Part shown: positions 5,602-12,980 of the stretch, in pieces
Layout: each line of letters starts with the position of its first letter
How positions within the stretch are numbered: position 1 is the first letter of the stretch
Origin: a virus
Virus record (IMG/VR): IMGVR_UViG_3300005099_000047
Location: 1 to 36,984 of that record
Direction: 5' to 3' (one strand)
DNA length: 36,984 nt
Made by a program: the position numbers and the translations under genes
Notes under the pieces: model-generated
What the model was told of the DNA's origin: nothing
What the model saw: only the letters and a program-made list of their open reading frames with translations
Databases searched by the model: none

Positions 5602-6231
5602 ATGAGAACAAAAGAATTTTACGGAATTAAATTCAATGTTTACTCTGACAAGAAGATAGAAGGAGATTTTATTAAACCAGGTGAGGAGGTTTATTTTGAA
5701 AATGATGTAGAAATTACAGGTCATTTAGAAGTTAAATACTTAAAATGTAAGAAATCAATATGTGTTCGAGGCTCGTATGTTGTAAGAGGATGGGAGGAGA
5801 TTGGCGGACATCAAGAGGTTGGTGGACATCAAGAGATTGGTGGATGTCAAAAGATTGGCGGATGTCAAAAGATTGGTTGGTATCAAGAGGTAAGTGGATA
5901 TCAAAATGTAGGTGGATATCAAGAGATTGGTGGATATCAAGAAGTAGGAGGGGATTTAAAGGCAAAATCATCAAGAGTGTCTCTTTACTCTAGGGTAAAA
6001 GGGAAATACGAGGTAGAGGGTAAAGTGTTTATTGGTGTGTGTGAATGGAAGGAGACGACAGAAGAGGAAGAGACTTTAACTTGCGGCAAGTTCGTTAACG
6101 GTGATGTTAGATATGGGAAGGTAAGAGAGGTTGGTTTGCCAAAGGTTTTTGAACAAAATAATAAAGACCTTTCAAAAGGTCAAAAAAATGTTGGGGAAAA
6201 ATATGAAAAAAGAAAAAGAGGGAAAAAATAA
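5602..6231 (+). CDS. Hexapeptide-repeat (beta-solenoid-like) protein (209 aa)
   Basis: Residues about 63-118 are nine near-perfect six-residue repeats of the form (I/V)GG(H/C/Y)Q(E/K). Flanking sequence (35-62 and 119-145) continues a weaker six-residue rhythm, such as VEITGH and VKGKYE. Six-residue periodicity with an Ile/Val every sixth position fits a left-handed beta-helix or related solenoid. The usual small residue at position 5 is Gln here, so this is not a standard acyltransferase LbetaH. Gln and aromatic ladders on one face could bind ligand, glycan or DNA. The C-terminus is Lys-rich. It lies in the early block and has no membrane segment. Function unknown. Confidence 0.75.
   Translation: MRTKEFYGIKFNVYSDKKIEGDFIKPGEEVYFENDVEITGHLEVKYLKCKKSICVRGSYVVRGWEEIGGHQEVGGHQEIGGCQKIGGCQKIGWYQEVSGYQNVGGYQEIGGYQEVGGDLKAKSSRVSLYSRVKGKYEVEGKVFIGVCEWKETTEEEETLTCGKFVNGDVRYGKVREVGLPKVFEQNNKDLSKGQKNVGEKYEKRKRGKK
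5787..5946 (+). repeat. 18-bp tandem repeats encoding hexapeptides
   Basis: About nine in-frame 18-bp units built on ATTGGTGGATATCAAGAG, with synonymous and His/Cys/Tyr changes. Unit divergence is low, pointing to recent expansion by slippage or recombination. Confidence 0.85.
6175..6181 (+). promoter_or_regulatory. AAAGGTC box inside a small hairpin, 21 nt before ATG 6203
   Basis: Preceded by GACCTTT at 6165-6171, so GACCTT-TCAA-AAGGTC can pair and hide the box in mRNA. This copy supports ATG 6203 over the ATG at 6188. Confidence 0.5.
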
Positions 6232-6493
6232 TAAAGAGGAGCGTGAAAAAATATGGTTACCATTTGAAGAGCATCGTTGTGAGAGATGGAATGCATTAGC
6301 AGATGACGAAGAACTTATGACTAAGGAAGAAGTAAAGAGTTTTAAGGAATTTTATGGTTTTTCTCCACCCGAAGAAATATGTAGTGTTTTGGTTAAGAAT
6401 ATAGTTAAGCATCCCGTTATTCAACAAATTATTAACCAAGCCCGCCAAGAAGAAAGGGAAAAATTAAAAATTTATGAAAAAAGAAAATATTGA
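6203..6493 (+). CDS. Hypothetical early protein (96 aa)
   Basis: The frame is open from 6131; 6203 is chosen because it sits 21 nt after an AAAGGTC box, and 6188 is an alternative. The N-terminus is Lys/Glu-rich. The body has FEEHRCERWNALADDEELMT and a helical C-terminus ending in Lys/Arg. No domain recognised. Overlaps the next start by 20 nt. Confidence 0.6.
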   Translation: MKKEKEGKNNKEEREKIWLPFEEHRCERWNALADDEELMTKEEVKSFKEFYGFSPPEEICSVLVKNIVKHPVIQQIINQARQEEREKLKIYEKRKY

Positions 6494-6839
6494 ACAAAAA
6501 TTTGTAAAAAGATTTGGAAAGGAATTAGCAGAGAAGATTAAAGAAGCTGCGTTGAGCCACGCTGATGGAATTAATAATGAAAAAATTGGAGATTTTTTTA
6601 AATGGGCATTGTTAATGGTAATTGGTTATCAATGCTTAGAGAAAAAAGAATATAGAAAATATCACGGAATAAAGTTTCCAAAAGGAGTGAGATGGGCGAC
6701 AATTAAAAAATGGATTAGAGATAATGCAAATCTTGCAAGTTATCAGGGTAGTTTAGATTATTTGAGTTTATTTGCTGGAACATATGATTACTATGTAAAG
6801 AAACCTGAAAAAGGTCAAAAAAAATTTAAAAATTATTGA
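6474..6839 (+). CDS. Hypothetical protein (121 aa)
   Basis: Helical soluble protein with a hydrophobic centre (FFKWALLMVIGYQCLEKKEY) and the segment KFPKGVRWATIKKWIRDNAN. No family recognised. An AAAGGTC box (6810-6816) lies in its 3' end. After the eight-A run at 6817-6824, the +1 frame reads a plausible helical tail (IIEETKRLAEQIAQIK) to a TAA directly before the next ATG. The true C-terminus may therefore lie there. Confidence 0.65.
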   Translation: MKKENIEQKFVKRFGKELAEKIKEAALSHADGINNEKIGDFFKWALLMVIGYQCLEKKEYRKYHGIKFPKGVRWATIKKWIRDNANLASYQGSLDYLSLFAGTYDYYVKKPEKGQKKFKNY

Positions 6840-6882
6840 AGAAACAAAAAGGTTGGCAGAACAAATTGCACAAATTAAATAA

Positions 6883-7122
6883 ATGAAAAGACTTAGACAA
6901 GAAATAATCAAAATAGTCAGTGTCCCTCCTAAAAGAGAAGGAGATACAGGATATGTGAAATTGACTGAGGAGGAAGTTGATAAGATTGTAGAATTATTTG
7001 AGAAAACCATTGAACAATTTATAAAAAGAATATCTGAACAAGCATACAGGGAAATTTGGAGAATACATACAGAAATTTGGAAAAGTGGAAATTTTATGAA
7101 AAAAAGAAAAGAAAGCAATTAA
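6883..7122 (+). CDS. Helical hypothetical protein, probably frameshifted at its 3' end
   Basis: 79 aa as read: a helical protein (LTEEEVDKIVELFEKTIEQF) with no recognised domain. At the seven-A run 7099-7105 the zero frame soon stops, while the +1 frame stays open to 7270 with convincing coding sequence that ends in an overlap with the next start (7263). The intact product would be about 128 aa. Confidence 0.6.
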   Translation: MKRLRQEIIKIVSVPPKREGDTGYVKLTEEEVDKIVELFEKTIEQFIKRISEQAYREIWRIHTEIWKSGNFMKKRKESN

Positions 7123-7270
7123 AAAGGAGATAAGCAATTTAATTACAGAATGGATTAGTGATTATGATAATAGAAAGTGGAAACACTATGACAATGAAAC
7201 ACATTTTAAGTTTTTAGAAATGATTGAAAATTTAAACCGTCAAACCCTCCAGCGATTTATAAATGGTTAA
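7100..7270 (+). pseudogene. +1-frame continuation of the 6883 gene
   Basis: Frame open from 7100, with no ATG, GTG or TTG near its beginning. It reads EISNLITEWISDYDNRKWK and further to RQTLQRFING then TAA (7268-7270). It fills what would otherwise be a 140-nt gap in a tightly packed operon. Either an indel in the A7 run or a +1 frameshift joins it to 6883. Confidence 0.55.
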
Positions 7271-7625
7271 AAGAAAATCCACAAAAAAATCAATAGATTG
7301 GGAGGAATGGAAAAGATTTCTTGAATGGGTTAATTACTTAAGTCCTTGGAATTTGTGGACACCTGATAGTTGGCATAAAGACATTGAAGAGAGGAAATTA
7401 AATCCAAAAGTGGAGATAAAATTGAAAGAGATTTTGAGAGATAATTTTCAGCGGTTTATAGAGGAGACAATGAAGGAAATTGATTTTTTACCTTATTGTT
7501 ATTTTGAGTATGAAAAAACCAGATTAAAACAAGAAGAGTGGTTAAAGAAAAATCTTCTTTTAAAAGGTCAAAAAAACAAAAAAAAAATAAATAATGAATT
7601 TCAAATTACCACAACGGGAAATTAA
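7263..7625 (+). CDS. Hypothetical early protein (120 aa)
   Basis: Trp-rich (WEEWKRFLEWVNYLSPWNLW), soluble, mostly helical. No family recognised. Overlaps the preceding +1 frame by 8 nt and the YopX gene by 32 nt. The C-terminal KGQKNKKKINN is produced by the AAAGGTC box and its A-rich tail being read as codons. Confidence 0.65.
   Translation: MVKRKSTKKSIDWEEWKRFLEWVNYLSPWNLWTPDSWHKDIEERKLNPKVEIKLKEILRDNFQRFIEETMKEIDFLPYCYFEYEKTRLKQEEWLKKNLLLKGQKNKKKINNEFQITTTGN
7563..7569 (+). promoter_or_regulatory. AAAGGTC box, 24 nt before ATG 7594
   Basis: AAAGGTCAA followed by a nearly pure A tract up to the YopX start. Confidence 0.6.
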
Positions 7626-8052
7626 ATTTAGGGCGTGGGATAAGGAAAGAAAAAAGATGGTAAAAGTTGGGGAAATGGGATTTGACCAAAAAGAAGGAGT
7701 ATATTATGTCGGTTCTACAAATGGAGATAAATTATGTAGTGTTGTTTCTGTGGAGGGAATTTTATTAGAAAAAAAATTTATCCTTATGCAATACACAGGC
7801 TTAAAGGATAAAAACGGGAAAGAAATTTACGAAGGGGATATAGTAAGAAGGAATGATGGTTTATTAAGAGTTGTTAAATGGATGCCGTATTGTTTTTATC
7901 TTGAAGATGTGCAACCTGATAAAGAAGGGCGAATAGGGAGGGAGGTATTGGAAGAAAAAAGAATAGAACTTTTAGGATATAAAGTTATTGGCAATATTTT
8001 TGAAAACCCTGAACTTTTAAAAGGTCGCAAAAATAAAAAAAGTAAAAAATGA
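7594..8052 (+). CDS. YopX family protein (152 aa)
   Basis: Clear YopX signatures: REIKFRAWDKERKKM near the N-terminus, LMQYTGLKDKNGKEIYEGDI (65-84), and VIGNIFENPELL near the C-terminus. YopX proteins are common in phages and prophages of many bacteria. They form a beta-barrel-like domain with no established biochemical role. It sits among early genes as in other phages. The C-terminal GRKNKKSKK comes from the box of the next gene. Confidence 0.93.
   Translation: MNFKLPQREIKFRAWDKERKKMVKVGEMGFDQKEGVYYVGSTNGDKLCSVVSVEGILLEKKFILMQYTGLKDKNGKEIYEGDIVRRNDGLLRVVKWMPYCFYLEDVQPDKEGRIGREVLEEKRIELLGYKVIGNIFENPELLKGRKNKKSKK
8020..8026 (+). promoter_or_regulatory. AAAGGTC box, 22 nt before ATG 8049
   Basis: AAAGGTCGCA, a 10-nt perfect complement of 2766-2775. 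Confidence 0.65.
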
Positions 8053-8303
8053 AATCAGAAAAATATTTAGAAAAACTTTATGAATTGGAAGATAAACTTA
8101 CTGAACTGGAGAGTTTAGTAAATAGTTTTAAAGAAAGTTTTAAAGATGAGACTACAAAAGATGAATTGGCAAAAATAATAGCAAAAGAAATTTATGATTG
8201 CATATGGGAAGTAAATATTAAATTTTCAAATTTATTAGATGAAATTGCAGAAAGAAAAATTGTTTTTGGTTTAAAAGGTCGTAAAAATAAAAAACAAAAA
8301 TGA
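8049..8303 (+). CDS. Coiled-coil hypothetical protein (84 aa)
   Basis: Overlaps YopX by ATGA. Leu/Glu/Lys heptads (YLEKLYELEDKLTELESLVN) predict a coiled coil. Acidic, soluble, with a box-derived basic tail (KGRKNKKQK). Function unknown. Confidence 0.65.
   Translation: MKSEKYLEKLYELEDKLTELESLVNSFKESFKDETTKDELAKIIAKEIYDCIWEVNIKFSNLLDEIAERKIVFGLKGRKNKKQK
8274..8280 (+). promoter_or_regulatory. AAAGGTC box, 19 nt before ATG 8300
   Basis: AAAGGTCGT in the last codons of the 8049 gene. Confidence 0.6.
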
Positions 8304-8533
8304 AAAAGCAAAAACCCAGAAGGAAGAGAAGAAAAGTTAGGCAATTGGAAATTAGATATGAATGGAATGAAAATACAATAGAGAGAGATTTGAAAATGGA
8401 GGAAAAATTAACAAAACTTCTTAAAAAGTTTGGGTGGGAAGAACAATTTCAAGAATGTGATTTGCAGACAAAAGAAGCAATGCTTTTGTATGAACAAACA
8501 TTGAGTAAAAAAGGTCAAAAAAATCAAAAATAA
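8300..8533 (+). CDS. Small basic/acidic hypothetical protein (77 aa)
   Basis: Starts in an ATGA overlap. Basic N-terminus (KKQKPRRKRRKVR), then an acidic helical body (EEKLTKLLKKFGWEEQFQ) and a box-derived tail (KKGQKNQK). The N-terminus could bind nucleic acid. No family recognised. Confidence 0.6.
   Translation: MKKQKPRRKRRKVRQLEIRYEWNENTIERDLKMEEKLTKLLKKFGWEEQFQECDLQTKEAMLLYEQTLSKKGQKNQK
8510..8516 (+). promoter_or_regulatory. AAAGGTC box, 23 nt before ATG 8540
   Basis: AAAGGTCAA, followed by A/T-only sequence apart from one C. Confidence 0.6.
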
Positions 8534-8539
8534 TTTTTT

Positions 8540-8854
8540 ATGAAGTTAAAAGCAATTAAAGCCAAAGTGGTAGATGTTTTTGAAAAAGATGTAGAAATTG
8601 CAGGGAAGCCGATAAAAAAGTTTTTCATTAAATTGGAGAATGGATGGGTTTTGCATACCTTTTCACAAAAATATAAAGACGCAAAAGGAAAGATAGAAGA
8701 GTTTGTTTATGATGAGGATACCCTTTATGTTGATCCAAAGGAGACAGTATTTTATAAAATTGTTGAAAAAGTTCCCTCAATAGAAATTTTCAAGGAGATT
8801 AAAAGGCTTGAAAAAATGGTTTTTGAAATTTATCAAAAGGTTGTGGAAAAATAA
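8540..8854 (+). CDS. Hypothetical beta-rich protein (104 aa)
   Basis: Starts with alternating beta-type sequence (KAIKAKVVDVFEKDVEIAGK, then FIKLENGWVLHTFSQKY) and ends in a helix (IKRLEKMVFEIYQKVVEK). The beta part is OB-like in pattern, so a single-strand DNA or RNA binding role is possible, but this is weak. Confidence 0.6.
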   Translation: MKLKAIKAKVVDVFEKDVEIAGKPIKKFFIKLENGWVLHTFSQKYKDAKGKIEEFVYDEDTLYVDPKETVFYKIVEKVPSIEIFKEIKRLEKMVFEIYQKVVEK

Positions 8855-8882
8855 AAAAATTACATTTAGATCTAACTGAATT

Positions 8883-9137
8883 ATGACAAAAAAAGAAGCA
8901 AAAACAATAATCGGCATTCTTTGCTTTGCTGATTTTGGAAATCCTTATGTTGTTCTTCCTTTAATAAGGGAATTTATGATTTTTTTTCCAGAATTCAAAG
9001 AATTGGCTTTGGAAGAATTTTTGAAGGGTTCTGCAGACTATTTTGATAGCGTTGATGTAATTGCCCAAGAATTTTATGGAGTTGTTTCTAAAAGGCTGAT
9101 TAAAAAAATAATTAAAAAGAATAAAATTGAATTATAA
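8883..9137 (+). CDS. Hypothetical helical protein (84 aa)
   Basis: Mildly hydrophobic helices (IIGILCFADFGNPYVVLPLI) then a basic tail (KRLIKKIIKKNKIEL). Could be peripherally membrane-associated. Its first codons (ATGACAAAAAAAGA) are repeated almost exactly at 9160. No domain recognised. Confidence 0.6.
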   Translation: MTKKEAKTIIGILCFADFGNPYVVLPLIREFMIFFPEFKELALEEFLKGSADYFDSVDVIAQEFYGVVSKRLIKKIIKKNKIEL

Positions 9138-9142
9138 AGGTC
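9136..9142 (+). promoter_or_regulatory. AAAGGTC box before 9160/9185
   Basis: AAAGGTCGCA, 17 nt before an ATG at 9160 that runs out of frame, and 42 nt before the ATG at 9185. Confidence 0.5.
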
Positions 9143-9184
9143 GCAAAAAATAAAAAATTATGACAAAAAAAGAGCAAAAACACT

Positions 9185-9745
9185 ATGGATTTACAATCCT
9201 TCATTCTTGGCTTAAAAACCGCCAAAAAACTTGCTCAAATTGGGGCGTTGGATGTTGTTTTGGCAAAAATCAATGAAGCAATGGAAGAACAAAACTATCC
9301 TTTTTTAATGAAGGACATTTTTACTGCTTATATGGCAGTGGTGAAAAGTTTGATTGAAAGCAAAAAGGAAAGGGAAGAGAAAAAAGAAGAGAAAGAAGAA
9401 AAGAAGGAAGGAGAGAAAGAAGAGAAAAAGAAAAAAGAAATTGGTTTTGTTGAGGAAATTAAAGAGGAAGCAAAAGAGATTGTTGATTTCATTATCAAGG
9501 AAATTTATGGTGAAGAAAGAAAAACAAGAATTGAGCAAAGGGAAAATGTAAATGTGTTGAGAGAGCAGTTAGAAGAGTTGAAAAGGAAATTGGAAGAGAA
9601 AGAAAAGAAAAAAAGTAGTAATTTTGAGACTTTAGAAAAGGAATTAGCAGAAGCGATGGATGAGCGTGCAAAAGAATTTGATAAAAAACTTTTTGAAAGT
9701 TGGGTAGAAAACCCTGAACAAAAGAAAGATAATAAAAAGAACTGA
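9185..9745 (+). CDS. Acidic/basic coiled-coil protein (186 aa)
   Basis: An N-terminal helical domain (residues 1-57) is followed by a very long Lys/Glu low-complexity stretch (58-90) and a coiled coil (115-160). If one A is removed from the seven-A run near 9165, the ATG at 9160 joins this frame and adds eight residues. Last gene of the early block before the tail promoter. Could be a scaffold-like or nucleic-acid-associated protein; not recognised. Confidence 0.65.
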   Translation: MDLQSFILGLKTAKKLAQIGALDVVLAKINEAMEEQNYPFLMKDIFTAYMAVVKSLIESKKEREEKKEEKEEKKEGEKEEKKKKEIGFVEEIKEEAKEIVDFIIKEIYGEERKTRIEQRENVNVLREQLEELKRKLEEKEKKKSSNFETLEKELAEAMDERAKEFDKKLFESWVENPEQKKDNKKN

Positions 9746-9746
9746 C

Positions 9747-9775
9747 TTGCTAAACAAAAGGATTTAAAGTAGAAT
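9747..9775 (+). promoter_or_regulatory. Promoter for 9782 gene (TTGCTA-17-TAGAAT)
   Basis: TTGCTA 9747-9752, 17-nt spacer, TAGAAT 9770-9775. The predicted start coincides with the ATG at 9782, so the transcript would be leaderless. This also fixes the true gene start. Confidence 0.65.
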
Positions 9776-9781
9776 TACCTA

Positions 9782-11228
9782 ATGCCTCAAGCTTGGGAGA
9801 TAAAAATTGACAAAATCAGTCAAGGGGGATTTGCTCCACGCTATTGGGATAGAGTATCCAAGTTTTGGGAATGCAAATATGTGTGCTCGGATGAAAAATT
9901 TGGATTTGAGGAGTTGTCATTTTTTAACAGCAGGAAAGAAAACTACAGCCTTGACAAATGGAAATGAAAGTGGAGTGGTAGATTGTTATATTCGGTCAAT
10001 TTTGAATACTTACTATGCGACTTTTAGTTTTGCAGGAGGAGGAAATAAATTATTTAAACTTTATGAAAATGAAGTAATTTCAGGTGGAGATTGGCCACAT
10101 ACAATTTCTCATCCAACTTATGGTGATGAGAAAGTTCGTAAGTTAGTTCTTTACAAAGATAAACTTTTTTATTTTTATAACCATTCAGGAGGAGGTTCAA
10201 TTGGAAGATATGATATTTCTGCGAATAGTTTTGATGATGATTGGGGAGATAACGAACCTTCAGGAGCAAGTCTTTTAAGTCATTCTTCTCTTTACCCTGC
10301 AGTAATAGTTGGTTCTTACCTTTATTTTGGACACGCAGACAAAATAGGCTATTTAGACCTTGAAAATAATGCTTTAAGTGCTTCTGCTTTAGAATTGGGA
10401 GCAGGATATACAATTTATGATTTGGAATGGAACTACAGCAGGCTTTTAATTGGAGCAAATCTGGGAGAGAAAGGCAAAATTTTCATTTGGGATGGATATT
10501 CTTTAGGCTGGGAGGATGAAATATTTGTTCCAGGAAAGTTTTACTCTTTTGCTACCTTGGGAAAGATTACTTTTGTTTTTTATGAAGATGACCAGGAAAT
10601 AACTCATCTTGGAATGCTTACTGGCAATAGGATTAAAGATGTAGCAGTTTTCAAACTCAACAATCATCCTCCTTATTACTACCAAGTTTGCATTCAGGAG
10701 CCTTTTATTGTTTTTGCTAAAAAAGACACTCAATCAAATGAAGGAAAGATTTATTTTTGGGGAAATGCAGACAGGAGATTAGATCCAATTTTGTTTCAAT
10801 TTGGAGAAACAACTTATCCCACTATTGAAGGAATAGGTAATCCTTTTGGGGATTTAATAATTTCCTCTGGAAACGATACAAACTTTGAACTCGGAAAACT
10901 AAACACTTTAACTGCTGATGCTTACTGGAAATCAATCAATTATGATGTTCAAGGAAGAAATGGAAGCCAGATAGATGAGTTGATAATCTTTTTTGAGAAA
11001 TTGACAACTTCAGGGCAAAGGGTAGATATAAAAATAGATATTGACGAAGGGAAGGAAAGTTGGGAAGGTTCGGTAAGTTATGACCAAGATGGAGGAGTTT
11101 GCTACAAAAAGTTTCCAGTTGGAAGAAAAGCCTACACTTTCAGGGTTGAGCTTTCCTTTACAAACAATACCGCAAGTGTTTTTCCAAAGATTAAAGGTTT
11201 AAGAGTTTTAGGACATTACCTTGATTGA
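9782..11228 (+). CDS. Tail/receptor-binding structural protein with an apparent +1 frameshift near 9851
   Basis: From ATG 9782 the frame reads MPQAWEIKIDKISQGGFAPR then YWD and fails at about 9851. From 9852 the +1 frame reads EYPSFGNANMCARMKNLDLR and continues to 11228. Joining them by skipping one base (A9851) gives a smooth N-terminus of a kind seen in phage tail and fibre proteins, about 481 aa in all. An uncorrected reading would start at the TTG at 9807, giving 473 aa with an implausible N-terminus. The body is beta-rich with a propeller-like rhythm (DKLFYFYNHSGGGSIGRYDI, then KIFIWDGYSLGW). First gene of the tail/virion block. Confidence 0.75.
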
Positions 11229-11231
11229 TTT

Positions 11232-12767
11232 ATGCCTTTAGATATTACCCCAAGACCTTTTATCAGAGAGAGTTTTGAAGAATTGCAAGAAGAAGGAGGA
11301 TTGTATGAGCAAATTGGAGGTTTTTCTGTTTCTCCAAGAGGGCTTACAAGATATGCTGACCCGAAACATTTTTTCACTTTGCAAGCAGTGCCAGAGGTAA
11401 AAATAGGAGTTTATGATTGGGAAGAAAACACTGAATTTGAGATAAATTTAAATGAAGTGGTAGGAAAAATTGGTGGAGAGGAGAGATTTAAATTTATTCT
11501 TTCTGGTGCTGATAAAGGAGATTTCATTGTGGGGAATTTAAGTGGGAATTATTTAAAGTGGGATGAAAGTGCTGGAAAATTGGAAGTAAAGGGAGTTATT
11601 ACAGGTTCTACGATTATAGGTTCAACGATAAAAACTGCTGAAAGTGGAGCGAGAGTTGAATTAAATACTGCTCCTTCGTTGACTTTATATGATGCAAATG
11701 GAATAGAAAGAGTTTCCTTAAAAGAATTATCATCAGGAGTGTATGGTTTATTTACATCTTCCGATATTGAAACAGGATATGCAGTAGGAACTAATCCAAT
11801 TGTGAAAACACAAGTAAATAATAAAGATTTGGGAGATAGTTGGAGTTTAACATTTAAAGTAGTAGATTACCGAGCAGTAGGGGCAGGAAGTGTTGGGTTG
11901 TCTATTGAAAGTTCTACTGCTTCTTCAGATTGCACTTTATTTATTCAGAATGTAGAAAGTCCTAATTTATATGGGGTAGAAGTTATTACTGCCATTGGAA
12001 AAGAACAAACTTTTAGTGGAAGTTGGGGAATTACTTTTGATTATGACTCTGGGAATGATATATATTATTTGAATCTCAATGTAGGAAATGTATCTGGAGA
12101 CCTTGATGGCAGAATTCGTTTATTAGCAGACAATTTAATTGAACTTTTATATGCTAAAAAAGTCCGTTTCAAACTCAACGATGCTGATGGCTACTGCGCT
12201 ATCACCCAACAACAAGTTGGTGGTGGCTACACAATGGAACTTTGCACTCAAGATGGAAGTGGAAATTTAGCAACAAGGATTTTTATTGAAGGAGGACAGG
12301 ATAAGGCAGATATCGCATTTTGGCGAGGAGCAAGAGGAAATGAAGAAGCTGTTGTAATAATAAACATGGAACCAGACACCCCAACATTTAGACCAGTAAG
12401 TGCAATGTCAGGGAAAGTAGATCTTGGGGCGTCAAGTGCAAAATGGAATTATGTTTACCGAAATAATGCTGTCAGTTGTGATTTAATTGCTTCCTCTCGT
12501 CCTTTAAATCCTTCTGCTTTAGAGGCATTGGAGAAAATAAAAGACCCTGAATGGAGGGATGAAAAACATCCTGAAGCACACTCGGGACAAGGATTGTATT
12601 TTGATAAAAACAAAGTGCCAATTGATTTGTTAGTAGTGGATGATGAAGGAGAAATTCACATTGAACTCACAAGAACTCTTGGTTTTTGCTTGCAGGCTTT
12701 AAGAGAGATGTGGAAAGAAGTTAAAGGTCTTAAAAAAAGAATTGAAAAACTATGGGAAAAGAAATGA
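11232..12767 (+). CDS. Tail fibre / receptor-binding protein (511 aa)
   Basis: Beta-rich, low in Cys, typical of trimeric fibres. Residues about 95-130 have the fibre pattern FIVGNLSGNYLKWDESAGKL. The C-terminal third has VDLGASSAKWNYVYRNNA, a pattern common just before fibre-tip or chaperone domains, then an acidic region and a C-terminal coiled coil (LREMWKEVKGLKKRIEKLWE). It follows the 9782 gene after 3 nt and probably forms part of the same adsorption apparatus. Binding target unknown. Confidence 0.75.
   Translation: MPLDITPRPFIRESFEELQEEGGLYEQIGGFSVSPRGLTRYADPKHFFTLQAVPEVKIGVYDWEENTEFEINLNEVVGKIGGEERFKFILSGADKGDFIVGNLSGNYLKWDESAGKLEVKGVITGSTIIGSTIKTAESGARVELNTAPSLTLYDANGIERVSLKELSSGVYGLFTSSDIETGYAVGTNPIVKTQVNNKDLGDSWSLTFKVVDYRAVGAGSVGLSIESSTASSDCTLFIQNVESPNLYGVEVITAIGKEQTFSGSWGITFDYDSGNDIYYLNLNVGNVSGDLDGRIRLLADNLIELLYAKKVRFKLNDADGYCAITQQQVGGGYTMELCTQDGSGNLATRIFIEGGQDKADIAFWRGARGNEEAVVIINMEPDTPTFRPVSAMSGKVDLGASSAKWNYVYRNNAVSCDLIASSRPLNPSALEALEKIKDPEWRDEKHPEAHSGQGLYFDKNKVPIDLLVVDDEGEIHIELTRTLGFCLQALREMWKEVKGLKKRIEKLWEKK
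12723..12729 (+). promoter_or_regulatory. AAAGGTC box, 22 nt before ATG 12752
   Basis: AAAGGTCTT within the fibre gene's C-terminal coiled-coil codons. It favours ATG 12752 over ATG 12764 for the next gene. Confidence 0.55.
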
Positions 12768-12940
12768 AAAACATTCAGCAAAGGATTAAAGAGTTAAAAG
12801 CAAGAGTTTTTGATATTTTAAGGCAACAGGAGGCTTTGAGTTTGCAAATTAGAGAGCTTGAAAGGCAAAAAAGACCTTTGGTAGAGGAAATTGAAAAATT
12901 GGAAGGAGAACTTAAAAAGGAGTTAGAGAATAAAAAATAG
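12752..12940 (+). CDS. Small coiled-coil protein (62 aa)
   Basis: A single coiled coil (IQQRIKELKARVFDILRQQE, then RELERQKRPLVEEIEKLEGE). Overlaps the fibre gene by 16 nt; the alternative start is 12764 (ATGA). Could be a fibre assembly chaperone or trimerisation partner. Inference from position only. Confidence 0.65.
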   Translation: MGKEMKNIQQRIKELKARVFDILRQQEALSLQIRELERQKRPLVEEIEKLEGELKKELENKK

Positions 12941-12943
12941 TTT

Positions 12944-12972
12944 TTGACAAGTTGAAAAAAATCCTCTATGCT
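12944..12972 (+). promoter_or_regulatory. Promoter for 12981 gene (TTGACA-17-TATGCT)
   Basis: Perfect TTGACA at 12944-12949, 17 nt, TATGCT at 12967-12972. The predicted start (about 12979) is 2 nt before the ATG, giving a leaderless transcript. Confidence 0.75.
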
Positions 12973-12980
12973 GGTTTTAT

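Noticed and set aside
5787-5946. CRISPR-like array
   Set aside because: The units are contiguous 18-bp coding repeats with no spacers; they encode hexapeptides in frame.
10054-10458. 134-aa open frame on the minus strand
   Set aside because: Lies fully inside the tail/fibre gene and has low-quality composition.
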